A stretch of 64,000 bases of DNA, taken from NCBI GenBank assembly GCA_951799445.1, contig OX637295.1, positions 16,926,001 to 16,990,000 of the forward strand, given 5' to 3'. A program made the position numbers and the translations under genes. Below the pieces are notes generated by a model. That model searched no databases. It had not been told where the DNA came from and was given only the letters and a program-made list of their open reading frames with translations. The DNA comes from Pseudisothecium myosuroides. Lineage: Eukaryota; Streptophyta; Bryopsida; Hypnales; Lembophyllaceae. Shown piece after piece: positions 47,561 to 58,571 of this stretch (positions within the stretch are counted from its first letter, which is position 1; each line of letters opens with the position of its first letter).

Positions 47561-49330
47561 GGTTTTTTTGTCTTTGGTTTCTTCTGTCCAAAGTCAAAAA
47601 CTAAGATGATGATTTCAATTGCATTAAGTGCATATGTTGGTTTTAAATGCAAATTTTTTAGGTGAACTTTTTTTCTATTTACAAGTATTAATAGAAGATA
47701 TTATCATTTTTTCAATGGCACCAAATTCAAGTGATTTGAAGTTCCATTGCATTTTTAAACAACGTACTTGCTATGAAAGTGTTTGGAAGACTTTCCCTAT
47801 ATTTTTGCAACAAATGGAAAATGCCTTTTTCTTTGAGAAATCATTACTTAGAAATTCGTGAAGGTTGATTTAAAGACAAAGTCATTCCATAAGGGCCAAT
47901 GAAAAGTGGTAGGCGCACAGTTAATCTTTAAGTTCTAACTTCCCAATTGTATATTTTCTACAAGTCTTTTTTGGCTTGCAAAGACTTATTTTTAATAGAA
48001 ATGCTTGAATTTTGAGTTGATTCTTTTGCATTGTCTCCTACACATGTTACTATACTCTTTAGTAGCACTTTTGCCTTTATATCTTTAATATAAGATTGTG
48101 GAGTTGCAAATGAATAAGCACACATTGCTAGTATAATACAATCATATATTGCCCACAAAATTTTACAACCTTAAGTCTTGTATTAATCTAATTGAGCTTG
48201 ATTCCTTCACATTTGGTTTGAAATTGATTACATATGAGATCTAATAGTCATTTCCTAAAAATCACGGTGGATTTTTAGATGTTGTCCATTTTCAAAGAGT
48301 GCCTCCATAAACACCAAAAATCCTCAATTCCAACAACGAACTCCCTTATCCATTAGGAATTAACAAATATGAGATTTGTTTGAGTGTTTGAAATTACCTT
48401 TTACCAATTTCAACAGCCTCTCTAATCTTCACTTTTTCGAAGGAAATGCTACAATTGTGACGGCTAAACCAATCTCAAGGCTTTTGTGTGTGGAGTTCAA
48501 AGCACTTCAAATTTGAAAAATTTGCTTCCAATTGAAGGTAGTCCAACCCATTTCCGTTCACCACCTAATTCCATCATCCTACTTTTGACCTCAATTCTAT
48601 CCAAAAATTATCAGAATCCATTCATTTTCTAGCAAAATCATTGCATTAATGCCAATAAGCCAATTAGGGGTAATTTATCAATTCCTTAATGATAAACTCT
48701 TAAGTACCATTGAATACATGGGAGATTAGTTATAGATTGTTTAAGGTAGAGCAATACATTGCAATTAGAAGACCCATAGTAGGCACCTAGGGAATGGCTT
48801 TATTATGAGTTTTCTTCAATAGATGAAATTTGGGCCACAATCAACGTCTTTGGTGACAGTAACGTAATGATTAGTGACCTCATTAGAAACTTCTAGCTTT
48901 TCAATGTACTATAAATTCATTGTAGGAATTAGGAAGTGACTTTTTAGACCTTCTACGTTAGAAAATACTGTGACTACTTTAGATGAATAAGATGAGCATT
49001 ATGGATATAGTTTTGTGGTTTTGTGGTAGTCTAGAGATTCTTTTGGACAAAACACTTCAAAAATTTATAATAAATTTACACTTTGTTAAGAAAATATAAT
49101 TTCAATTGCTCTTGAGCATACTTGTCTTTGTGTGGGAAAAAAATTGAAAAATTTCAACAATGGCATGAGAACAAACTCCAAATTTTGATTGCAATGGGCT
49201 ATTTTACCTTATAGGATGTTCTTGACTCCACTCTATGAATGGTTTTGTAATTTTAGGGCAAACCATTTCAAAAATTCGCAGAAACTACATACAATTTTAA
49301 TCAAAAAATTATAATTCCACTAGGGTTCGT
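47561..49330. other. AT-rich right-arm-specific DNA, no gene seen
   Basis: I could not find a left-arm partner for most of this stretch, nor element ends. No sustained open frame. Confidence 0.4.
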
Positions 49331-49512
49331 GACTAGGATTCATGAAACAAGCGCACACCTTTGGAAAATATGTACCCCTCTCAGAGTTGGCCCCAAGATA
49401 TTCAGATTGCTAGTTTGCATAGTAATAGGCTTCTCTACCTCACAGTGACATGCAGGAACAAATTAGCTGCATTGTCACCCGGAATGGTCAAGTATTCCAG
49501 ATTTGGAGTTTT

Positions 49513-49780
49513 CGAACTGCTCTTTTCCTATCTAGATTTTGCACTGTTTTTCTCTCTTCGTTTTCAACTTCCTGTGTTCTGGACCTGCAACCTCATCAAG
49601 TCAGCTGCAATGAAATTGATAAACATTTTCATTGGGACAACATTCACGAACTGCTCTTTTCCTATCTAAATTTTGCACTGTTTTTCTCTCTTCGTTTTCA
49701 ACTTCCTGTGTTCTGGAGCTGCAACCTCATCAAGTCAGCTGCAATGAAATTGATAAACATTTTCATTGGGACAACATTCA
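49513..49780. repeat. Two tandem 134 bp copies, right arm only
   Basis: CGAACTGCTCTTTTCCTATC begins at 49,513 and at 49,647, and the copies are nearly identical. The left arm at 23,300-23,460 plus 23,870-23,890 has the sequence once, so the duplication happened after the arms separated. Overlapping open frames here are consequences of it. Confidence 0.92.
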
Positions 49781-50005
49781 AATTGCTGTTTCGAAAGAAA
49801 ACAAGAATGTCTCAAACGTCGGTCTCTGTAACTACAGTGTGCTTAATTAGCTTGTAACTCAGTTTTTAAATCTCAACCACTAAGAATACTAAGAATGATT
49901 GCATACTGCAACTTTAAAAGCCTGAGTGCCTGCTTCATAATCAGGCAACTGCAACAATGCTTGAAGATTCATTCAAGCATTCTTCTAATAACATTCTTCT
50001 TATAA

Positions 50006-50143
50006 CTACGATATAACTTTCATTATTGTAAAAATTCTCTCAAAACTCCTGTCAAGCAACCCGGGGTCTGTAGCTCTGTCCATGTTTGAGAAATCCGTAA
50101 ACTCTTGAAGAAGTTTTGTCAAATTCTCTAATTTGGCATGCTT
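50006..50143 (-). pseudogene. Open exon remnant, right-arm copy (KHAKLENLTKLLQEF)
   Basis: After a CTCCAG acceptor-like site the minus strand is open for 45 codons: KHAKLENLTKLLQEFTDF, then SNMDRATDPGLLDRSFERIF and a stop. The composition and heptad-like spacing look like real protein (helical). The left arm stops after 12 codons. An upstream block (about 50,340-50,370 and 50,590-50,610) preserves TDVEKLITIT before GTAAGT but is split by a retroposon. The family is not recognised. Confidence 0.4.
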
Positions 50144-50367
50144 CTGGAGCGTCAAAAATTGTGACATACGAGTGCATCAAGCTTGTCCTTTGGTCGTTTG
50201 TCTACAATAATTGTCCCTTCATTTGCTTAAAAAAACAAAACCAAAAACTAGGACTGAAAGAGATCTAAGGTTAGAGATAAATGCTAATTTCTTAAAAAAA
50301 TAGCCATAATTTAAACAAATATGACAAAAACACACTTACAGTTATGGTTATCAACTTCTCAACGTCG

Positions 50368-50575
50368 CCGGCCGTGAGAGGCCTGATGGCCTCTCTCAGT
50401 GCTGCGTTTAGTTGGTGGCTTCCGCGTCCTGTCTGTCCGTCCGTCCGGTCAGGGTCAGGGTCCTGTTGTTCTGTCGTCCCTGTGTCTTCCTCAGGCCACT
50501 TGTGGCTGGAGCGTTGTAATTTATTTTTTTGCAATGAAATTCCGTTTCATTTGTGCCAGGAAAAAAAAAAAAAAA
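50368..50575 (+). mobile_element. Poly-A retroposon (SINE or 5'-truncated LINE), with 15 bp target duplication
   Basis: An exact 15 bp direct repeat AACTTCTCAACGTCG lies at 50,353-50,367 and 50,576-50,590, and the second copy directly follows an A-run (50,561-50,577, overlapping the repeat's AA). The left arm has the empty site at 22,795-22,809. The 3' part, 'ttgtaatttatttttttgca' then 'atgaaattccgtttcat', resembles plant LINE 3' ends. The 5' part is GC-rich with 'tgtccgtccgtccgg'. No A/B box was confirmed. Confidence 0.92.
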
Positions 50576-50681
50576 AACTTCTCAACGTCGGTACTTCTAG
50601 CAGCTGGCTGATGGTACAGTACAATACAAATTGCTAGCTGACTTTGATGGGACTATGGGAGCAATTCGCCGGTCCAGTTAA

Positions 50682-50879
50682 TCAGTCTGGTTCATGAACC
50701 CATGAGTCTCTTGTGAAGACTGAAGAGTCTCCTCTGTGCAACAAGTCACAGTAGTACTCTCCTGTAGTACACTTAGCTTCTGGGGGCACGTTTAGTCTTA
50801 CTAATTGAACTTCTGAACAGCAAACTTTTTCTTTTTTCCTTTTGTCTTTTCTTCCAACAGAAAATGACAGAATATTCAT
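50682..50879 (-). pseudogene. Exon-like remnant, right-arm copy (YYCDLLHRGDSS)
   Basis: The minus-strand frame ends CTTGEYYCDLLHRGDSSVF then TRDSWVHEPD and a stop. The left-arm counterpart near 22,610-22,700 shows RRYYSDLLPRG in one frame and SQDSRVHEPDGDPSEHMDRR in another. Both arms therefore carry different frameshifts or stops in a once-coding segment. Confidence 0.35.
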
Positions 50880-51135
50880 TGCAGTAACGAGCAGAATAGA
50901 ACCGCTCCCAGCCCGTCCTCAATGGAAAACTTTTGAGGCACGACTCATAGACTGACAGCTAGATCGAATAGTTTGTAATCATTGAGATACAGTATTTGGA
51001 AGGAGGAACGACACTTTGGGCAAGTAAGAACAAATGAGGGCAACTTGAAAAGTACCTGCTTTGAATGGCGTACCTTCTATTCTTGCTGAAATTCATTGAT
51101 GATGAAAATATTGACAATATTTTAAAGTACGAGCA

Positions 51136-51335
51136 TTGAGGAATTAAGGACAGTATTTGATTCTTTGCATGAATGATGCATGTGCCAAGGGTCTAATCCC
51201 TCAGTTCAAAGAAGTTTTTTCTGTAAAAAAAAATTTGAGAATCTTTTTTGAACTGAGAGACCAAACCCTTGCCACATGCATAGGTCGTGCAGAGAATCAA
51301 ATGCTGTTCCTTAATTTCTCACTGCAAAAGGTACT
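51136..51335. repeat. Long imperfect hairpin, right-arm copy
   Basis: 'gaggaattaaggacagta' to 'ccctcagttcaaagaag' (51,136-51,212) pairs with 51,252-51,335. It corresponds to 21,972-22,265, which has a longer loop. Confidence 0.7.
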
Positions 51336-52254
51336 TCATGATGTCCAAAATTCACAAAAGTGCCCTCCCTGATTCCCTTTGGTTGATCTGCCGTACAGAA
51401 CACTGCACACACGCCTGTCTAATTAGTCTGGGTTTCGAAATATGTCGGACCCTCACTGTCGGAGAAGCATAGAAGTCCAGTACGTGAAAAATGTTGCATC
51501 GAACCGTTCGATTCTAAACAGGTGGAACGGCAGTTAGAGCATCGCTCGAAATAGAAGTGGTCCACACTAGTGAGAATTCTCTGGTACGTCACGGAAGCAC
51601 AATTACTTTACCCCATCGATGAGGAAGCTCGGTCTTTGATTCTTCGACCACAGCAACAGTGTACCGACGCTTCTGGATAAACGCCAAATTCAGACAATCC
51701 GAACTTCAGAATTCTATTGCAGCTCATTGCCCAAGTGTTTCCCAGAATACGCCCACGAGTGCATGCAAGTCGACTATTTAAGCATCAACCTGGTCCATAC
51801 CGCTCTACAAGGTAAACAAAATAGTTGCCGCACTATTATTGAGGTTTAAAATGAAATAAATGAGACAGTTAATCTACGTGCCCAGTTGCGTACATACCAT
51901 AGAGGTACAACGTAATGTCGAAATACCTGACACCGTTGGATTGATACAAGTTCAAGTCGCTTAGTCGCCAGGATTTAATAGTTGTGTGCTTGCTGCACCT
52001 GCATACACAAGCACAGTCTATCACTCGACAAGAAAATACTGGCATCAGATCGATGTCTGCATGTGGAAAATATCGCATCTCCACATGTATATGTACCTCC
52101 CAGTCATGTTAATACAGCGGATTTCAGTAATATTTGGTGCAGTACTGCAGTTTCAGTTGCCCTACTGAACCCTCAGACCTATAACTGTCCTAGTCTTTAG
52201 AGGTCTCAGCCAATTTTAGAGCTCTTAACCAGGTCATTGTAATGAATATGACTA
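51336..52254. other. Right-arm DNA matching 21,030-21,960, no supportable gene
   Basis: Frames here (51,869-52,084 minus; 51,986-52,168 plus) have partners in the left arm with similar starts but different ends, consistent with chance frames in duplicated DNA. Confidence 0.4.
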
Positions 52255-52471
52255 CAGTAGAACCTCTCTTACTCATACTCTCTTAGTGCATAAAATGCAG
52301 TAAGAGAGGTTTGTGGGTGGGGCCATTTTCAAGTATTTAATCTGGAAAGTAGCTTAGTTGGAAGTCAAGTTAGTCAAGTGCCATTACTACCAACTGTACA
52401 ACTGCATAAAATCTCTCTTAGTCCACGGTCCCAACATTATGCACTAATTAAGAAAGGTTCTATATCTACTG
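52255..52471. mobile_element. Emigrant/pogo-like miniature element, 217 bp
   Basis: The ends CAGTAGAACCTCTCTTACTC and, from the right, CAGTAGATATAGAACCTTTC are similar to the CAGTA-AACCTCTATAA termini of plant Emigrant/Lemi elements. TA lies at 52,253-52,254 and 52,472-52,473. The left arm has the empty TA site at 21,026-21,027. Confidence 0.85.
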
Positions 52472-52473
52472 TA

Positions 52474-54119
52474 TAACTATCTCAGCTTTACTAGATTTCT
52501 TCTCCTATCCGGAACTGAGATTAACTGGCGCAAGTGAGGACTTGAACAGCGCCAGAACTAGAAGAGGCCAGGAACAACAACTCGATCAGTCTTCAGAATT
52601 TCCAAGGAGTCCAGTCAAAAGTTGGCCCACATCATGAGGGTGACCGGGTATTGCTAATCCGAGAACCAGTCCCAAGCCGGCCCGTGACAAATGTGCGGTT
52701 CAAGAAACGTCCAAAGCATGCAAGCAGGACTCAGGAAGACTAGAATTGAAGCTCCTATATATTATAAATTCTCTTCTCTCTGTCCGTGTTTTAAGTATAC
52801 ACCCCATACCAGACTGTTAATTTCACTAGTGGATGGTCAAATTGGTTATTTAAGTAAATTTCAGTGAGCCTAAATGTGACGTTCCAGGGCTGAAGGTTGG
52901 GACTTCGAGTACTAAAAACGTCGATTTCGAGAAATTGACATTTTGGAACATTTCAGGGCACACAACCTGATCGAAACGTACATTATCTATACCATGCTAG
53001 TCCTAGTTTTGCGCAAATGAGCAATCATAATTCCTGACGTTAGAATCGTGGCAATTTATAGAAACTGATGATTCAAGTAGGTTTAAAGTTAGGCGACTAA
53101 GATGTATACGGAGACTCTCGTTGCTTCCCTTACGGAAATATCAGACGATTCCTAGAAGATTTTGCACTTTCCTCTAGAAATGGAAGGATAAGAATAAGGA
53201 GAAAGCATGTCGTTCGAATGGCTACATTCCAACGCCAATTTTTCTGACATACGTCTACACAAATTCCAAAAACTAGGACAAGTATAGCTTAACGTTTCAA
53301 GACGCACGTCATGACAGGTGCGCGCCAAAGTAGTGGTATACCGTGCGTCAAAGTAACAAAATTGACGTTAGCAGCAAATAGCAATTTAACCAGTGGCACA
53401 AAGGTCGCTGTTGGCATCACTTTAAATGGGGAATGACAATCCGGGAACTTGCCTGAAATCTCCCTGAGTGTCTGAAATCTGAGATCGTAGAGTTCAAAAT
53501 TCTAAAACTGGTAATATTCTAGTTCCACAAGGCATCTTATTTAAACCCACAGGCATCCTAGCTTCTGTGACACCTCACATCCGACCCGAATAACCAAGTT
53601 AGCACGTCCAATCTCAGAACTCTTGACATTCCATCCAAACTCAAAATTTCTTGGCATTCTACTGTAGCTGTTGAGAGAGAAAGAGGAATGAAGAGTTAGT
53701 ATTTGAATAATCCTTTATAATAAGCAATACCACTGAGTACCACCTCCCAGAGTCCCAGATCACAAATCGAAATTGCAGGTGCTCAAAAAAGCAAGATTTC
53801 TCTCAATGACTGACGGCTTCCTACTGACGGCTTTTCAACTGCCAAAATGGTCATTGATGTGTTTCTGAGCACCAAAATTTGTCCCCGAAGCTCTAAGACT
53901 TGGGACTTTCAAGTACGTACAACTCTGAATAAGAGGACTGGCCTGTACAGATATGAAATTTCAGTTGGGCCACTCGAACTGTGCCAAGCGAGATCAATCA
54001 CAAAAACAACGAGTATGACCGTCTGGAGAACTAACTGATAGCACAGTACGCATTAAACCTGCAATCTGAAGCAACTTATCAGCTTCGATTCATAGCATGA
54101 AAAGGAAATACCACGACAA
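52474..54119. other. Right-arm DNA matching 19,370-21,020, no complete gene
   Basis: Reverse complement of the left arm with scattered differences. The EADKLLQIA block and its donor-like site are preserved at about 54,060-54,090 (minus strand). Nothing else is recognised. Confidence 0.4.
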
Positions 54120-54278
54120 CCGATAATTCGTTAAAATGGCGGTATTCCACGAACTTGACACTTTTCAGTTTAGACGATGCGGTCTGAAATCTACACTAGT
54201 CCTAGACTTAATTAGGGCTAGAGAAGGAATTGAATGGAAAAATGGCGGATTTCAGATGCCATTTTAAAGAAATTTCCC
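54120..54278. mobile_element. Mutator-like miniature element, about 159 bp
   Basis: The right end, reversed, is GGGAAATTTCTTTAAAATGG and the left end CCGATAATTCGTTAAAATGG, sharing family ends with 15,171 and 16,659. The left arm lacks it at about 19,349-19,358 ('gtgtcgtgtt'). Flanks suggest a diverged duplication of about 8-9 bp. Confidence 0.75.
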
Positions 54279-54681
54279 ATCACAGAATGTTCAACCCACA
54301 CTAAACAAATCTTCAAGTATGACAAATTGGCATCATTCCACTACTTCATCACTTTTCAGGACGTGCAGCGCCAAGAAGTAAATCTATACTTGTAATTATC
54401 CAAGTTTTTAGAGCTGTCTAATGTATTTGTCTAGATGTACGGCACAATTTCTGGTGCCATCAGTGAGTCAATTTAAGAGAGCTGATAATACAAAAATTGA
54501 AGAAGCTATTAGGAGCCACAATAAAACTTTTGATCATCATTCAAAAGCAGACAAAATAACATCATTAACCTTGCAGACGGGGACATGTTTATAGCTAGAA
54601 CATGTATAGGTTGCCGGTCTTTTATTTACTCGAGGTTAAGGTGGAACCGTGGAACTCTAAAATTGGTCAATATAAAAAAAC

Positions 54682-54857
54682 GGATATTTCGTTAAACTGG
54701 CAATATTCCACAAACTTTGCACTTTCAGGTTTAGACCATGTGGTCTGAAATGTAAACCCAGTCCTAGATTTTAGACCATGTGGTCTGAAATCTATACCAG
54801 TCCTAGAAAATGAATGGAAAAATGGCGGAAGGATATAGCCATTTTAAAAAAATATCC
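54682..54857. mobile_element. Mutator-like miniature element, about 176 bp
   Basis: The ends GGATATTTCGTTAAACTGGC and, from the right, GGATATTTTTTTAAAATGGC are inverted copies. A 'ttagaccatgtggtctgaaat' palindrome-like phrase is repeated inside. The left arm is uninterrupted at about 18,928-18,940 ('cagtttaaat'). The flanks are consistent with a 9-10 bp decayed duplication. Confidence 0.78.
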
Positions 54858-56144
54858 ATTAAAAGATGTGCATGGAGGCAAAATAAAATTAGAAGTAACT
54901 TTTTTCTTGTCATTAGACGAATGGAAATCATAAAAGTTCAAGAAAGTATATGGTATTTTGTTTAAATTTGGCAAATTTTCAAAGTGAGACTTGAAAAATC
55001 CTCAAGTGACGCATATTAAGTGCATCTTTGAATCGTCCTCACAAAGACTTTGAAACATTCACCAAAGTTTCTATTACTTTACAAGAGCTAGAACTGGGAG
55101 TGAAACATTTCATATACTTTAAAAGAGTGCAGAGACAATTTCTGAATATTGTACCTTTTAGCCATTATTTGTGGGAATGTGAGGGACGTACGTCTAGCCT
55201 TGCATAATCATAGAGTGACGAAGTCTGAGAAATCCTGAGTGAGTCACTGGTTAAAGTAGCATGAAACTCTTACACTAGACTGCTATCATTAGACACGCCA
55301 TTTGCAGAGACATATGTATTAGCTGCCAGAAGAAAATGGCATCGATGTTCCAGCTAGTCAAACCGTGAAATCATAAACAACCCCGTTGACACCGCAGTTC
55401 CAGATTGATTCGTCACGTAAGGACGTACGTACGTTCGATTCGATCTAACTAAAACTTCCACAGACTTTAGATTCCAAAACTTGATTACAGAACAACGAAT
55501 ATTGGTGTCAACGGGTTCCAGACATTCATAACTTGAGAGCTCAGTGCCGGTAGCAGTACAGATTGATCCGAAAGACAGTTCGCTCAATTAGTAGTTACGG
55601 TTCTAGCTACATAGACACTGCTTGAAAATTTAGTGCTTTTCGTCGAAATATCAGCACACTTGTACACTAATACAAGTCTTGCACTCCACAAATTTGTTAC
55701 AACAATAATATTATGTCATCACACCATCTCCTGTAACAGCAGGGGGCCGGGGAGCACTTACTGCAATCACGTCAACGGAGATTCCACGGTAATAGGGGAC
55801 TTTTGTTGCAGGACGCTTCGCCTTCGTCTCCAAATAAATCCCGACTCTGAAAACGTTCTGGGTATTGCCTGCGCTTTCTTCCTTTCTTCAACAGCTTCTC
55901 AATTGCTTTCGCCGACCGTACAAAACAACCCCGCCCACACCCTTGATGTCAGTCAGTATTGATTCATTACTGCAACTTTCACGAAAGCATGTGATCGAAT
56001 TCTAGCTTCAAGGCTTCGATCACCTGTCCACGGCGGGCTTCCCAGTTAGCCAACTCTTACCATGAGCTCCAATTCCAACCAAATACGTACCACCAGGGTT
56101 TCCCTACTTGAACATAATTTTTCAATATCGACAAGTTCAGCTTC
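54858..56144. other. Right-arm DNA matching 17,700-18,900, no supportable gene
   Basis: See the note at 17,586-18,780: the main frame (55,633-55,962, plus) is not conserved in reading frame between arms. Confidence 0.4.
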
Positions 56145-56339
56145 TTGTCAATCAATTCAATGGTGGTGGGGACTGCCGCCCAGGATATTTATTCTAGCCA
56201 GATAGACGTCAATTTAGAGAAGGTGATTCTACTAAAGAGGCCAGTTAGCGTGTCAAATCCGGGTTCACCCCTTGGGCCTGCATCCGACCGAATTTCAAAA
56301 GTAGATGTACTGTTCATTCGACATCAATTGCCAAGTGTT

Positions 56340-56620
56340 CCGAGGCCTGCGCTACCAGAGAAAGTGGAAGGAGGTGCACTCACCGGGTGTCGTCCTCGGA
56401 AGTTAAGTAGGGTCGCACTTCTGCATGCCAAGTTGCCAACCCCATGTCGACAGATGTCCAAAGTTGGCAGACGGAGAAAGACTTGCTAGAAAAAATCCAG
56501 CAGGGGTTTCGGCGTAAGTTTGATTTGTACGTGGCCGCCATCTCGACCTTCGGGGGAACCGGCCGGGCAAGCGCATCGATGGGCGCCATTCCTGTAAGTT
56601 AATGCGGCCGAAGGAGCGGG
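56340..56620 (+). pseudogene. Gene-like remnant, right-arm copy (MSTDVQ exon)
   Basis: From the ATG at about 56,444 the plus strand reads MSTDVQSWQTEKDLLEKIQQ, then GFRRKFDLYVAAISTFGGTG and RASASMGAIP, which meets GTAAGTTAATG, a good donor, at about 56,594. A second donor-like GTAAGT sits inside at about 56,514. This arm keeps the frame that the left arm has lost to a stop. Downstream text encodes an Arg/Glu-rich tract over GAAGAA repeats. The family is unknown; it may still be part of an expressed gene whose other exons I cannot identify. Confidence 0.4.
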
Positions 56621-56761
56621 GGCGGCAGTTGCAAAGCCGCGCGCTCTCGAAGGGATCGAGAGAAGGAGCGAAGGGCTTTGGGTTGCCAGGACAGGGGACC
56701 GCGGAAGAAGAACGCGAAGAAGAACGCGAAGAAGAAGAAGGGGAAGGTACAATGTTCACAC

Positions 56762-57103
56762 CAGTGATCTCAGAATTAGTTTATGGAATTTTGTGCAATA
56801 TGCTACGTTCAAGACAAACAAGCATCAACTTTGGCTACCTTGAGAGTGAGTGGCTTTAAAAATTAAAAAAATTTATAAGGATTTTGCAAGTTGTAAAGTA
56901 TGGTTGGGAGTATTATAACCCAAAACTGACTAAATAGATGCTCATTCCAGTGTAGAGGAAGTAACAAATTGGCTATCAAATTCTATTGGTTGTTGCAGTC
57001 TTGGCTAAAATCTAATTTTTTTGAGGAATTCTCCAATGTGTATATAGCTACTACAAATTTTAAGTAGCAATGGAGTGAATTTTAGCCAGTTCTAGGAATG
57101 TTG
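56762..57103. mobile_element. hAT-like element, second copy, 342 bp
   Basis: It begins CAGTGATCTCAG, follows 32,752-33,076 through its length, and ends in a decayed terminus. Flanks GTTCACAC (56,754-56,761) and GTTTATAC (57,104-57,111) are an 8 bp duplication with two differences. The left arm has the single uninterrupted octamer at 17,105-17,112. Confidence 0.88.
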
Positions 57104-57111
57104 GTTTATAC

Positions 57112-57839
57112 CAATTTCAAATTGTCACCATGGGGCCAAATTATACTATTTCAAAGTAATTTTCTTATTCTCTCCATAACATAAGAGGGAGTCTCAAATG
57201 TGAAGCCCTCCATGTGCATGTCTTGAAACTAAAGATGTGGAATGTTACAAATGGACATCCTACCATTCCTTTGAACAATGGATTTGGTAAAGGTTTCTTA
57301 TTCTTATCAAAAGGGGGCCTTTTTCCAAACTTTGGAAAAAATACTATTCACATCTTACAATTAATTATGACTCCTTTTAAAACTCCATATTCGGCCCGTC
57401 TCCTATGTTGTCAGGGTTAAAGAAATCATTCCTCCATAGATACAGGATACCTTTAGTCTTTGTTGGAACTTGATTACTTGAGTCACTTAACATGTTGATA
57501 TTAAATCAAGAGTTGGTATTAGGCCACTTAGGAATCATTTTGTTGGAAGGTTGCCTCATACAAGGGAGGAATCATTCATAAATAATTTTATGTACTTTTT
57601 ATAATGATCAACTAGTCTTCTTAGATTAACCTTGGAATGAGGTTGGAGACGTTTTGGTTCTAATGGATGACATTTGAGCTTATTGGAGAAATAAAGAACG
57701 AACCTATCAAATTGAAAATTTGCATTGTTTTTGGCTAATAACTTTGGTGATAGGTCACATCCTTTCAAAGTTATTTAAGTAGTTTTATTTCATCATATTT
57801 GTTTGAAATTTTTTTACATAAAATAAGAAAATGATGGAT
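57112..57839. other. Right-arm AT-rich DNA with an empty TTAA site, no gene
   Basis: It matches the left arm at 16,320-16,650 and 14,880-15,100 in reverse complement. TTAA at 57,501-57,504 is the empty site for the left-arm element at 15,380. Confidence 0.5.
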
Positions 57840-58571
57840 GGGTGAATGCAAGAAACACCTGCCGATTTTGTTGCATTTTGACAATACTCATCATTTTTTT
57901 TATGCATTACTTTAAAATTAGAAAAAGATTTTTTTTTAATTAAAAAAATATGGCTAAGATACCTTTTTAATGTACATACCTTTAAAAAGAAGGTAACCAC
58001 CAAAGGAAATTCATTAAAAAATTCTCTAAGCAAGAAAATTTAGAAAAGTGCCAAATCTCAAGAAAATGAATACTTTGATGTTTTAATTAGTTAAAAGTAG
58101 AAAAAAAACTAAATACATAAAATGAAAATTGACCATTTGTAAGAACTTTATGGAGATGGTCATTCACCCAAAAAAACTACAAAATATTATAAAATGCAAG
58201 CAGAAAGAAGCGCTCTTTGTGGACTTCCACACCACATACAATTAATTATTTTTAGAATTGCTTTGGACAATAGCTACAAGTCTACTAGAAGATCATCCCC
58301 TCAAAATTTCAGCTCAAAATTCATTTTTGGGGGTACTAAATAGTACTAAAATCCTCCAAACTAGCAAATGTGATATAAAATTGGGGGCTATTTTTGGACA
58401 ATAAAATATTTTTGAAAATTACAAAAAATTAGGCAAGGTGTATAATAGTCATGAGTACCTTGCCTATAAATCTTGAGTCATTTGGAGCCAAAATGCAAAA
58501 ATTATGGCCAAAAAACTAATCAAAACGAAAGATGTGACGCAAAATAGTACAGGTGTTTCTTGCATTCACCC
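57840..58571. mobile_element. GGGTGA-ended element A, 732 bp
   Basis: The ends GGGTGAATGCAAGAAACACC and, from the right, GGGTGAATGCAAGAAACACC are exact inverted repeats over at least 20 bases. The left arm is uninterrupted at about 14,871-14,885 ('tgccatctatcat'). Comparison gives an overlap of about 4 bp (GGAT/AGAT). There is no transposase frame. Termini GGG...CCC with 4 bp duplications recall the Sola superfamily; this is a hypothesis. Confidence 0.85.

Noticed and set aside
49361..49857. Three overlapping frames with a repeated ALFFSLRFQLPVFW phrase as a repeat protein
   Set aside because: The repeat is a 134 bp tandem DNA duplication; 134 is not a multiple of three, so it appears in different frames.
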